A stretch of 64,000 nucleotides of DNA. Source: Acheta domesticus. Lineage: Eukaryota; Arthropoda; Insecta; Orthoptera; Gryllidae. This document shows, one piece after another, positions 44,120 through 55,165 of this stretch; positions within the stretch are counted from its first letter, which is position 1, and every line of letters starts with the position of its first letter. Position numbers and translations under genes: made by a program. The DNA lies in assembly GCA_031308135.1 (NCBI GenBank), contig JAHLJT010009436.1, positions 158,220,099-158,284,098 of the forward strand. The letters run 5' to 3'. The notes under the pieces were generated by a model. It was not told the DNA's origin and did not search any database. It worked only from the letters and a program-made list of their open reading frames with translations.

Positions 44120-46312
44120 AAAATTAGTGGCGCTACAGAATGGCACAGACTTTCCCGTATTACTTTTCTATTTCCTTTGGTCTCGGCTAGCTATTCGCAG
44201 CTGCTATATACTCTTGCCAGCTGCCATTTATCGTCGCCCAAGTTTCGTTTTTTAACATTTTCTTAATTTTTTGGTTTCTTAACAGTACAACGGAAATATT
44301 ATTTAAGAAAATTAAGAAACAGTGAAACCTCGTTCTAAAAGGCAATTTTCTTTGAAAAATTTGTAGCCGTTTTTAAGAGAACGTTTTAAGCGCTACGGTA
44401 AATGTGAAATTTGATGCTCTTTTTTCCCAGGAATCTTTTGTGTTTTCAAAAATCTTTATTTAATGTCATTTAAAGCACTTTAACTCACAAATCCAATAGT
44501 GTTTACAAATTGTGGGAAACGTGCATGTTAATGATGTGAGAGATCTTTAAAAAATACAATTTGTCTAATTTAAAAAAAATAAATAAATACCCCAAATACC
44601 TTACGTCATTTTAAAGAGTGCAATTAGCATTACCCGTCCTAAAAGTTTGAAAAAAATGAAACCATTTATGAGAAAAACGGCGGTCGAGCGTTTCTGAAAT
44701 GCTGAATTTTGAGCTAGTTTTTACAGAAAACGGTTGAATTTCCAAGAAATTTTACTTGACAATATTTAAAGCACATGCGCTCATAAATACAATAATGTAA
44801 ACAAATTGCCACTAATATCAATATTAACGACGTGAATTAAACACAAGTCAAACAAATTCTTTTTTGTAATTTTTGATAAAACAAAAGGATAGAGCAACAT
44901 GACGTTTTTGGCATATCATAGAGTACATTAGGCACTATCCCCACCAAAAGGTCAAAGAAAATATTTGTAGCTGTTTTTGAGAAAAACCTGCTTTTGCATT
45001 TTTTTAAAATACACATATTGCACGGCAATATTGCGTGAAAACTACTAAAATATTCAAAAAAATGTGCCTGACCTTACAGAAAGAACTCACTTTGGAGAAC
45101 AAATTTTATTTGAAGGAAAAATCTCTATCTTCAATTTTGTAGTTGGAGGAAAATGCCGAAAAAATTTAATCTTTTGCAATTTTTGAAAATTTAGATTTGA
45201 CCGTGAAAATCGGGAACAACACTAGCCCCTAAACCACCTTCCCCGGTAGATCTGGCTCCATTCGAGGTGACGCGATTTTGAAAAACATTCTTCAAAATTT
45301 GGGGGTACTTTACATGAAGCCCCGGACATTTTCAAAATTTTCTCAAAAACTGCTCCAAATTTTGTCTTTAAATTTCTTGTAAGAATAGAGTAAATTATGC
45401 TTATTAAGGTGGCATAAGTTTGATTTTAACGGTCAACTCCGAATTTTTGAAAATTTCAAAAGTTTGAATTTTTTTAGCATCTTCCTACAACTACCAAATT
45501 GAAGATTGATTCACTTTGAGACTTTTTTTCAAAGTGAAATTTGTTCCAAAGTGAGTGCTTTCATTAAGGTCCTGCACATTTTCTTGAAAAATTAGTAGTT
45601 TTCTGGCAATATTGCATTTTTAAAAAATTACAAAACCAAGATTTTCTCGAAACCAGCTCCACTTTTTTTTTAATTTTTCGTAGGAATAGTGCCAAGCGTA
45701 CTCTATGAGATGGCATATTGCTCTATTCTTCGTTGTTGTTTTATCAAAAATTACAAAAATGTATTTTTTTTTGCTTGTCTCTCACATCGGTATTACATTA
45801 CCACACAATATTTTAGCAGCAATTTGTTCACATGATTATATTTACGAGTACATGCGCTTTGAATAATGTAAAGTAAAGTTTCTCGAGAACTAAACTGTTT
45901 TCTGTGAAAACTAGCTCAAAATTCCGCATTTTCAGAAACGCTCAAATGCCATTTTCTCAAAAATGACGCCACATTTTTTCTTCGAACTTTCGAACGGATA
46001 GTGCTAATTGCACGTTTTAATATGACGTAAAGTTCATTTTTTGTTATTTTTTTGTTTTTGCAAAAATTACACAAATGTAATTTTTTTAAACGTCTTTTAG
46101 GACGATGTCTTTGTTTTCTTTAATATTCTAAAATTAATATTTCGGTTTTACAATTAGGAAACCGAAAAATTAAGAAAATGTCAAAAATATTTAGTTTGGG
46201 CGGCGATAGATGGTAGCTGGCGCAACTATGTGCCAATTGAGAATAGCTAACCCAGAGCCAAGGAAATAGAAAACGTGAAAGTCTGTGCCATTCTGTAACA
46301 CCACTAGTTTTA
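44120..46312. mobile_element. near-palindromic copy of repeat family A
   Basis: Left arm starts AGTGGCGCTACAGAATGGC and continues ACAGACTTTCCCGTATTAC, CTCGGCTAGCTATTC and GCCAGCTGCCATTTATCG. The right arm is its inverse, ending GTGCCATTCTGTAACACCACT (about 46,288-46,308), with GAGAATAGCTAACCC and GGCGATAGATGGTAGCTGGC at mirrored places. The arms pair over about 1 kb with moderate divergence. The unpaired centre is about 45,205-45,420 and contains CCCTAAACCACCTTCCCCGG and GGGGTACTTTACATGAAGC. The right arm is collinear with 28.3-30.48 kb. Inverted duplication of the family's right half, or a foldback transposon, fits. Confidence 0.75.
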
Positions 46313-46840
46313 TTAAGTCCACTAAAAAGACGCACAGTGTGTCCGAGACTTTGCAGCTTGTAACTATTTTCATTCCTGCTCTTCTTCACTAATCAGAGGA
46401 AAGGATGTGCCCGTGGTGTAGGGCTCTCCTGCATTCACCTGGAACAGAAACCACTCAAGTCAGCTATCTACGAACGCGATTCCCTCTGGTGTCCGAACTC
46501 GCTAATACTAAATACATGAAGCAAATTTCTCTCTTCGAATCTTCCTATATTGGAGTCACCGGCTTCTGATTGGTTCGTTGTGGTAACGCCCACTACTACC
46601 GATGCATTCTAATTTTTGAGGAATAACTATCAGCATCCCGCTTTGTTAGTTAATTGAGAGGCTTGTTAAAGTCAACTCCGTAATGAAGTCTCCTTACTGT
46701 GATGAATCTGCTATTGGTTTGCTTTTGTAACTTGTATTCTTCTATACAGTCACACATGTCATCCCATTGAAGATATACTATTCCTTCAAAGGATGAAAAA
46801 GTTCCATCCCCCGATTAGCCGGTCACTTGGCTTCTGGCTT
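46313..46840. other. Interval, nothing recognised
   Basis: No coding or repeat feature is supported. Confidence 0.5.
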
Positions 46841-47520
46841 CTTGTGCCACTGACCGTAGCGCTCGTGCGCCTCGCGCGTCGTTCGGATGCAGGGGCGCAT
46901 CCGAGGCAAAACAAGGTGGCCTTGGAGCGGGCGTGCCCTGCGAGGGCGAAGGCGGGCGAGGGCGGCCAAGTGCCACGTGCCGAGCCGCGGGGCGGGGCGG
47001 GGCGTGGAGGCGTGCCGGGGCGGCGCACGCGCCAGGAGAGAGGATGAGAAGCGCAGCAGGGAGTGGTCATCGACCGCCGCCCCGCGCCGCTTCCCCTTCT
47101 CTCAAGCCGCCTTCCCCGCTCGCGCTCACCTTCGCTGACGGCCTCCCGCATTGCGTCCCTCCCTCCCCCTCTCCCTCGCCATCTCCCTCCCCCTCCCCAT
47201 CTCCCTCCCCCTCTCCCTATCCTCTCCCCCCTCTCCTCTCTCACACTCCCCCCCTCCTCTCTCACCCTCTCCCTCACCCTCTTCCTCCCCCTCTCCTCTC
47301 TCACACTCTGCCACACCCTCTCCCTCACCCTGACCCTTTCCCTGATACTGTCTCAGGTCTATCCCACATCACTTCTCTTCCTTAAAATCCTCATCCTCTC
47401 TCTACCTTCCCCTCTTACTGCTCTCTTCCTGACTCCTCTTTCAATCTCTACCTCATTCATTCCTCTATCCCTCATTCCTTCTTGCCTCATCCCTTCTTCC
47501 CTACAACCTAATTGTCCTCC
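46841..47520. repeat. CpG island followed by CCCTCTCCCTCAC tract
   Basis: CpG island at 46,841-47,150, then a pyrimidine-only tract (47,155-47,345) made of CTCCCTC-type units with CTCTCACAC insertions. No regular unit length. Open frames (Ser/Pro/Leu or Glu/Arg/Gly) are compositional. Confidence 0.7.
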
Positions 47521-47639
47521 AACAGTGTGCCGAGTTGCGTGCCTGTCTTCATTCGTGCTCTATCAGCTTCCTCTCCTGCGCATCTACCGCCTGTATTCTT
47601 TGTACTAGACCGATGAGCGAGCTTCCGTCACGGATGTCT

Positions 47640-48000
47640 GCTAAACGTGTTCCCGCACATCTGCCCGTCGCCCCATGTGCAGACCCCCTTTGCCGCTGTT
47701 CTTTCTCTCGTGTTGCCGCCAACCGGGAGCACGTGCAGCCTTTCCCCCCCCCCGGCCTCCTCGCCCCCCCGCCATCCCCCCCCCCGAGTCCCACGCGCTC
47801 GCCCCACTTCCTGTGGCCGGGGCCCGCCCGCGCGTCTTTTGTCTCGCCTCGCCCGCCCGCGCTTTCCATTTGCACCCCTTCTCTGTCCCCTGCCGCTCCC
47901 TCGCCCCCGCCCCCACGCCAGTGCCACCCTTCGCCTGCCGCTCGCACATCGTGCCGCGCCCACGACACGCACAACACGAACCACACACTTTGCTTCGGGC
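47640..48000. other. CpG-rich block
   Basis: C-rich with runs of 7-10 C at 47,743-47,785. No tandem unit or domain is visible. Frames are open on both strands because of base composition. Confidence 0.45.
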
Positions 48001-49085
48001 GATGGAAAACGTTTTAGGACTTCCCGCGTGGCTTCTCTTTAGAACAACTACCTATCTAATGTTTCTTTGTCATTAACATTCACTTCATTTGTTGGTCGTA
48101 GAGAGTAGCATTGAATGAAGCGGAGTAATGCAATAAAACATAATAATACCAGTTGTAATAAATGTTCAAAACGTCTTTATAAATTCTTTTCTAGTAAATG
48201 CAAACCAGTTTCAGAACAATTAAGGTCTTCTCATAGTCTATAAATGGAATGTCTGTCAAATAGATGGTACTACAATTCGGGAAAACGAATGACTACACAT
48301 GATTTTGAGGATCGTTTTCTACTTGAACGTTTATTTCCTCCAGTTTTTTTCTTAAAAGTATCCAACAAATTGATTTTTTTTACTTTTAATGGGAGATTTT
48401 ACCAGTATACTGCATTGATAAAATGTTCATCTACACTATAATTGTGTAATCATAGATAACTTTGATAACCAGAAATTGATTTGACTTTGTCCCTTTCTTT
48501 CTATGATCATCTACTTCTGAAAATTAATATTTGAGGAAACGTCGTTTTTTAATCCGAATATTTCCATGTCTACGGATTACTTTTAAAACCTATATGTGTA
48601 CGGACCGTATGTATGCGTTTAAAACTACTACAAAAATCTACTTTTTTAGAATAAAATATTTTAAGACCAAATCAAATGTATATTCACTAACATGTATTAA
48701 TGTTTGTAATTCTATAATACAAATTGTAATATTCTGCCCGTTTAGTGATTATATAAGAATGTATACATGGATACCTCACTCCAAGAAAATTCTAGTAACC
48801 CCTACGTTGATTAAGCATAATATGCTTATCCATATACGCATATTCATGTATGCTTATTCATATATTATTACATATTAAGAATTCCATTAAAATGGGTTAC
48901 GTTTTCGCTTCACTTAACGTAATGAAGAAAAATTACCTTTCACCGGAACAAAGTCTGTGGGAAAATGGTGTTGAAATGTTTCAACATTGAACGGCTCATC
49001 CCTTCCCGTCCTTCATTAGCAGCAAACATCGCTTTTTGTAACAACCGTTTGAGTCCGGTGACACGCTGTACCTCGGGGTTATTTC
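48001..49085. other. AT-rich interval, nothing recognised
   Basis: AT-rich. 48,820-48,872 contains ATRCATATTCATGTATGC-like duplicated words. No gene is supported. Confidence 0.55.
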
Positions 49086-49089
49086 CGTG

Positions 49090-50092
49090 TTTACAAGGAA
49101 GCGTCGAGCGCCGCCCCTCCTGCACCCCCGCCCCCCGCCCCCCGCCCCCCGCGCCGCGCGCAACACAGCTGTCCGCCCGCCGTCGACACCTGACGCGACG
49201 TCTGCCCGCCGCCAAGGCCTGGAGGCGTGGAGGGAGCGGCGCGGTGCGGCGGGGGGCGGGACAGCCTGTGAAATATCGCGCGGCGCCTCTTTCGATTGAT
49301 AAATCGAGACGGCGGAATCGGCCTCCCTTCGGGTGCCCGCCCTGCCGCGCGCGCCACCCACTTAGCTCGCTCCCGCCCTAGCCAACCCCCGCCGCCCCCC
49401 ACCACCCCCGCCGCCCCGCCACCCCCCGCCCGCCCCCGCCGCCCCCCGCCCGCCCCCCCGCCACCCCAGCCGCCCCCGCCGCCCCCCCGCCGCCCCCGCC
49501 GCCCCCGCCCCGCCCCCGCCGCCCCCGCCGCCCCGCCGCCCCCCGCCGCCCAGCCGCCGCCCCCGCCGCCCCAGCCGCCCCAGCCGCCCCAGCCGCCCCA
49601 GCCGCCCCAGCCGCCCCCGCCGCCCAGCCGCCCCCGCCGCCTCAGCCGCCCCAGCCGCCCCAGCCGCCCCCGCCGCCCCCGCCGCCCCGCCGCCCCCGCC
49701 CGCCCCCGCCGCCCCCGCCGCCCCCGCCCGTCCCCGCCGCCCCGCCGCCCCCCGCCGCCCCGCCGCCCCCGCCGCCCCCGCCCCGCCCCGCCGCCCCCGC
49801 CGCCCCCGCCGCCCCCGCCGCCCCCGCCCCCCCCCCCGCCCCGCCCCCGCCGCCCCCGCCCCCGCCCCCCGCCCCCGCCGCCCCCGCCGCCCCCGCCGCC
49901 CCCGCCGCCCCCGCCGCCCCCGCCGCCCCCGCCGCCCCCGCCGCCCCCGCCGCCCCCGCCGCCCCCGCCGCCCCCGCCGCCCCCGCCGCCCCCGCCGCCC
50001 CGCCCGCCCCCGCCCCCGCCGCCCCCGCCGCCCCCGCGCCCCGCCCCCCGCCCCCGCCCCCGCCGCCCCCGCCGCCCCCGCCGCCATGTATG
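49090..50092. repeat. long CCGCCCCCG array
   Basis: The CpG-rich left flank (49,090-49,375) leads into an almost pure C/G array from 49,380 to 50,085. Its dominant unit is the 9-mer CCGCCCCCG, with A, T and G-shifted variants (for example CCGCCCCAG, about 49,560-49,615). It ends abruptly in ATGTATGAAACC. Pro/Ala/Arg (plus) and Gly/Arg (minus) open frames of 245-337 codons result. The array could form i-motif and G-quadruplex structures, and assembly length here is likely uncertain. Confidence 0.92.
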
Positions 50093-50770
50093 AAACCACT
50101 TCACATAAATAATTGTTCTCCCAAATATCTAATGTGAATAAACTATATTACTGTGAATTTACGTCTTGCTCTTGTAAATTCTTTATTTCTTTGTCAACCA
50201 GTAATATGTAATATAACTATGAATTTGATGGAATATTTTGACACATTTACTGTTTTGTTTTATTTTTGATGTTTTACTAAATTTTACCCCACTCAATGCT
50301 TAAACGAATCTCTTGTTTACATCATTTAAAATTAATTTGCTTGTATGTGAATTTTATATTTGTTATTTAAATGTATACTAATCATGACAATTGTATTTTT
50401 CTTAAGTACCTTGGTTTCCTACCTATCAGTCTGCTAAATAATTAGTCGTTAATTTCATTGATCAAATTTATTTTGCTTAGATCATTGTTGAAGGTAGAAT
50501 GTTTTAGAGAATATAGAAACAATTTGTCAATGGGTGGAAATTTGCCACTTTTTTCTAAAAGATTTCTAAAAAATTGCAATCAAAAACTATAGTGACAAGT
50601 TGGTAAAATTTTAAGAAATGTCAAATTCGCTTGCAATGATTATTCTCGTTCAAAACAATGCAGCATCATCAGTGGTTAATGGCTAACGTCCACTTAACGT
50701 AATTATGATAGTTGATTTTTGTGCCTTTGTTTATCAAATGAAGGAGTTTATTTTTAATATACGTTCAGAG
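50093..50770. other. AT-rich interval, nothing recognised
   Basis: AT-rich with no supported feature. Confidence 0.55.
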
Positions 50771-50774
50771 CAAT

Positions 50775-51000
50775 CAATTATCACCTGCTCGCTCATTGAT
50801 GCTGACTAGGCCAAAGGACCGCCCTCTTCAGTGAAGTGTGTTCGCTCGATGGCGGCAGATGTCTAATTGGAGAGTTATCCAAATTAAAATAAGCGCTTAA
50901 TTGCGTTTCGCTGGCCACATCGCGCGCAGACACAAATTATTTAAAGAGCGTAATTGTCACGGCAATGATAAAATATTTATAAACAATTACATATACCAAA
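50775..51000. promoter_or_regulatory. candidate enhancer-like element
   Basis: Complex, non-repetitive sequence, unlike its neighbours. Binding-site-like words are dense: an E-box context (CACCTGC, 50,782), homeodomain cores (CTAATTGG, CTTAATTGCG, GTAATTG), a GATA-like TGATAAAAT and a forkhead-like TTTATAAACA (about 50,978). Such mixtures are typical of conserved developmental enhancers. This rests on motif content only. Confidence 0.3.
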
Positions 51001-51211
51001 TGATGAACAGATGCGTCATTTATCGTTCATCAAAAACAAAGGTATCAATTTTTGCATTTGTTTACAAACTGTTTAAATAATACAGGGTTAAATGTGACCT
51101 ATTTTATTTTTGATGCTCTAGATAAATGTAATTACTTTGATGGACATAGCAAAAAATATATATTACTGTAATTTAAATTCATGTTTGTTTATTCCTTAAA
51201 TTATATTACTC

Positions 51212-51589
51212 TTAACCTTTCATTGCTACGCTTTTCAGATGTTTCACCGATGATATTCTTGGTCTGTCAGACCCAAGTCCTCTCCAGCCCGCTATTTCGG
51301 AGACACAATTTTTGTGGTTGCATTTTACAATCATTTTCTAATCCAATCATGTAATTATTACATATTTCAAAGCAACTATGGGTCTACGAGGCTCCAAAGA
51401 ATGAGGAAAATTAAATATCTTATAAGTTCCTGGAATAAGTTCCCTGGGAAAACAATAACTGAAGGGACGAATTAGTACAAAAAGTAATGAAACTACCGAA
51501 AAATCTGAAGAGCATACAGTAATAATAAACCGCGAAAAATGTTTTTTCTATCTGAGTCCAGGAGACCCAGGGTAGCAACGGAAGGTTAT
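51212..51589. mobile_element. piggyBac-like non-autonomous element
   Basis: A TTAA (51,212-51,215) precedes CCTTTCATTGCTACGC, and the other end is GGGTAGCAACGGAAGG followed by TTAT (51,586-51,589; TTAA with one change). The 16-bp terminal repeats agree at 13 positions. The 370-bp interior contains GGTCTGTCAGACC, CTGAGTCCAGGAGACCC and other GTCT/AGAC words but no ORF. The termini differ from the 25.4 kb element, so this is a separate family. Confidence 0.75.
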
Positions 51590-53180
51590 AATGCTACGCA
51601 TTAAGTATTCTGTCTTTATATTTTATTTATGTTGATTTATTACTTCAGTTATTGATATTTTGCGAGCTCCCACATCTTCATTGCCTCGTCAAAAAATGTT
51701 CATTTGTCTTCAATGTATTCCCTTCATTTTTTAAACCTTTAAACCTTTTTGCTGCATTACATAGTTCCACGTATGTTTTTATATTGGCCCCTGCGCATGA
51801 AGATATTCCACCGTCCTACAATGTACGAGTAATATGAATTAGCATGAGGTCCCGTGTGCGAGAATTAAGTAATTCTCTTATCTCCGTTTCTATAATATTT
51901 GTACCTCCTATGTTTTTTCAGGAACTTCAACGGCCCGCGGTTACTCGTGGTTCCTTATCAGTGCAACATTCCCGCTTTCCCCAACAGCCAAGCCGGGCTT
52001 GACCGACTTTTGTCTGAATCGATTTTGTAGTTTGAACACTATTAATATTCTACAACGACATACTTTATGTCCAGTGTTCATTGATTGTCACTAGATATTA
52101 CATTTTCACGTCAAGTTTTCTTTAATTTCGTCTTCCTGTTCGGTAGATGGCAACAACACGCTGTTGGGTTGGGGGCGTCCTATCAAATTCCAATTAGCAG
52201 TCCGGGGGAAATAACACGCGAACGGACGACCGCTGTGACGGGCGACATGACGTGCCCTATATGCGTTAATTCCTCACGCTTTGTGAAGCAAACGCGTAAA
52301 AAGGAAGGATTCAATTTTAATGACGACGTTGACCGTTATGGAGGGTCGTTTTCCTCGATGCGGCCATAACGCCAGGCCTTTACTGCTCAAGAGGATTGTG
52401 CGCAAACAGAAAACGCACACCGCCCGCTGCTACTCATTGCCTCATCGTACATTTTCAACCTGAGAAAAACTAATCGTTGTCTTTTTTATAATTCACGCTC
52501 CCAATGAAACACCGTTGGATAGATGCATATTATTTCAGGAAGTCTTTTAAAAGTTGTTCTCGGTTCATCAACATAAATAACAGTTATTGATACAAAACAT
52601 CTATAGATTAATCAGTTGTAGCTTCGAAATTGCGTATTAATTATAAACCAAGATCTTTGAAATTTTTTAAATAAACTTCCGTTTTTGTGGCAAATACAGT
52701 AAAATAAGAGCATTATTGTTCTATATTAGTGTCCTATTCTAACTGAAACATCTACGATTAATTTTCCTTATAAACCTGCAACAAACACCACCACTCCTTT
52801 ACTGACCCTTACTGTTTTCCTGTCTTGTTGGATGATCTGAGAGATGATTTGGTTACACTGACAGATGACGGTCATGTTTACAGAATAGTAGATCATCATT
52901 GTTTTGAAGATGTACGATTTTCATTTTTATATAAACTACAAAGCTTTATCTTAACATATACTGTAACGTAAACTTTAAAAACTTAATTATGAGACTGTTT
53001 TGGTCGTAAAATAATATTATTGTTATAATCTCTCCAATTAATTTTCAGTATTGCGCAGGCCCTGAACAACTGTTTAAAATTGTTATAGAGCATCAAATTT
53101 GTAAAATCCAACTAAACTAGATGTGTGAGTTTGCGAGCTGCATCTGCCATTGATGGGAAAATCAGGTAGAATTTGTTTCC
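51590..53180. other. Interval with a GC-balanced patch
   Basis: AT-rich except for 52,140-52,400. That patch is non-repetitive and contains CCAATTAGCAG, GACATGACGTG and CCTCGATGCGGCCATAACG. It could be regulatory DNA. A 94-codon frame there lacks an initiator context and domain. Confidence 0.4.
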
Positions 53181-53184
53181 GTAC

Positions 53185-53345
53185 TGATTTACAATGCGCG
53201 CAAAAAATTGAAAGAAAGCTATGCAGTTTATGGCCATGAGAGAGGTGTCTACGAATTTGTTAGATACTGGGAAAATGATTAGCTTCGTTAACAGGTACGT
53301 GGAAAAATCCAAAAGCAATTAAATAGTTCCTACTTTGACTTAGAA
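53185..53345 (+). repeat. dispersed ~130-bp module, copy 5
   Basis: TGATTTACAATGCGCGC, AATTGAAAGAAAGCTATGC, GGCCATGAGAGAGGTGTC, TTTGTTAGATACTGGG and a final GGAAAAATCCAAAAGC segment repeat the order seen at 22.86-22.99 kb. Confidence 0.6.
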
Positions 53346-54480
53346 AAGAGAATATCTGATTGTGTTTCGTGCACTCCCGACTGAATTCTCATAATCAGCG
53401 GTCACTGCACACGTCGCAGCTGGCGTCATGCAACAGCAAGGCTCCAAGGAAGAGGCCGGGGGCCTATGAAATATTTGATATTCACGTGTTGCTTTATAGA
53501 ATAGTAACTTATTTTGAAATAATTTTTATGTAAAGAATTACTGAGAATTATTGTACTGTGCATTTCTGCATTCTAAACTATGTTACTGCAGTATTCGCGA
53601 ACACTGCATTTCGTGAAACATTTCATTTGTGTCAGTGATATACGAGGGTATTTTATTTGCTGCTTCTATTACTAAAAAGATTGTTACTGAGTTTTGCTTT
53701 CACATTTTCTTCTAGGTAATATTTGTGAAAGGGAACCAAGAGGGACAATGTAACATATCGACCGCCGTTTAAACGTTTTTCAAATATTGTTTTTACGGTT
53801 TCCTCTTCATTATTGTAGTATGAAAGTAAACGTTTTTTTTGTAATATAATAGCTATTTGGATATTCTATCATAAATTTATGTTTACACGATATGGCCGTT
53901 CCTTGAATCCAGGGTAAATGTCACATACATTTTAAATTACATTTTACTCATGCCCTTTTCGCTATTTGGACGTGTGAAATTACACTAGAAGTGTTTTTAA
54001 ATATCATATTTTGGAATTAAAACTGTAATAAATGATGACAAAAACACATGTAAAGGGAACAGAGGTTGTGTTATAACAGAAATTTGCTCAAGCAACAAGC
54101 TTCAAGCAACACGTTGTAAAGAGGTTTGTACACGGTATACAAAAATATTAAATGAACGTTATTTGCAATACAATTATTATCATTCTACATAAGCGTTCCT
54201 AATAATACGAGACTGCCGCATGTGCTTACCCTATTGTAGTGTGACTCGCTTCTTAGAAGTCTACTTTTATTTTCGTGATCATATTTCGTTATTTGATCAC
54301 ACGAAATTAGCACGATTAGCCACTGTACTAATGTTAGCACAGATGGCGGCGGGGTATCCGGCCCTCACGAAACAAGGAATTAAACGTTCGAATTCCTTGT
54401 GTGCCGTAGACGTTTTCACCTTTAATGGCTTGAAAGTAAATAAAAATAACAACATATATATCATGCGTGTCATCATTCAT
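53346..54480. other. AT-rich interval, nothing recognised
   Basis: AT-rich with a small inverted repeat TTTCGTGATCA...TGATCACACGAAA at 54,271-54,306. Nothing else is supported. Confidence 0.5.
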
Positions 54481-54534
54481 TAACTGATGAGTGCTAAGCG
54501 GCCTAAGGCTTCAAAGCAGGCGAAAAGTTAAAAA

Positions 54535-54660
54535 ATGTAATGACACTGAATACGCAAATTCAACAAGTTGTGTTACAATATGCAAAATTTGTAAAAAAAA
54601 ACCCTCTCATAATTTTTGTCGCAGGTGTAAGCTATTTGGTTGCGCTGTAGAGAATGTGCG
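54535..54660 (+). pseudogene. possible piggyBac transposase C-terminal Cys-rich remnant
   Basis: A short plus-strand frame encodes CKICKKKPSHNFCRRCKLFGC, with a preceding CVTI. The C-x2-C / H-x2-F-C-x2-C / C spacing resembles the cysteine-rich C-terminal domain of piggyBac-type transposases. Nothing upstream resembles the catalytic core, and the frame ends soon after. If real, it is a fossil. Other zinc-binding fragments are possible. Confidence 0.22.
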
Positions 54661-54709
54661 TAGTGCCGTGTCCCCGCTTAGGGCTGGTGCAGTTAAAGGA
54701 AAAGCGCGA

Positions 54710-55165
54710 CATTGTCCGGTGCTTCCCTAGCAGGTGTCGGACGGAGGCAGGGGCTGGGGCTGGGTGCGGGCGGCGGCGGTCGTTGCGCGGGGCGGGGCGG
54801 GGCGAGCAGGAGCAGTAGCAGCCGGGGCGACGACATCAACGGGGGCGGGCGCGGGGCGGGGGCGGGGGGGCGGGAGCTCGTGTTTACTCGGGCGTGCGGT
54901 GCCGGCCTCCTGCCGCGATCGATCCGCCGCCCTCGCCCGCGCCCGCGCCACCGCTGCCGTCGCTGCCGGCCCTGTCTTTGTCTGCACCGCCCCCGCCTCC
55001 GCTCCTTCGACTTCCGGTTGCGCCGCCGTCGAGGGCACGCTGCCTCTGCCTCTGCCTGCCGCTCCGCCTCCGGCCCTCGGCCCCCGGCGCCGGCGGAGGC
55101 GGAGGGGGGCGCTGTGTATCGGGGAAGGCGGCAGATCGCTGCTTAACGTCGACGGCAGAAGCCGC
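54710..55165. other. CpG island
   Basis: G-rich left half and C-rich right half, with the asymmetry switch near 54,900. It contains GGGCGGGGCGGGGC and CGCCTCCGC words but no regular array. Several frames are open on both strands. It may be a promoter, but no exon is assigned. Confidence 0.45.

Noticed and set aside
49091..50104. Gly-rich 245-337 codon minus-strand frames resembling glycine-rich structural proteins
   Set aside because: Encoded by a 9-bp C/G array with unit-length drift. Equally open as Pro-rich on the other strand.
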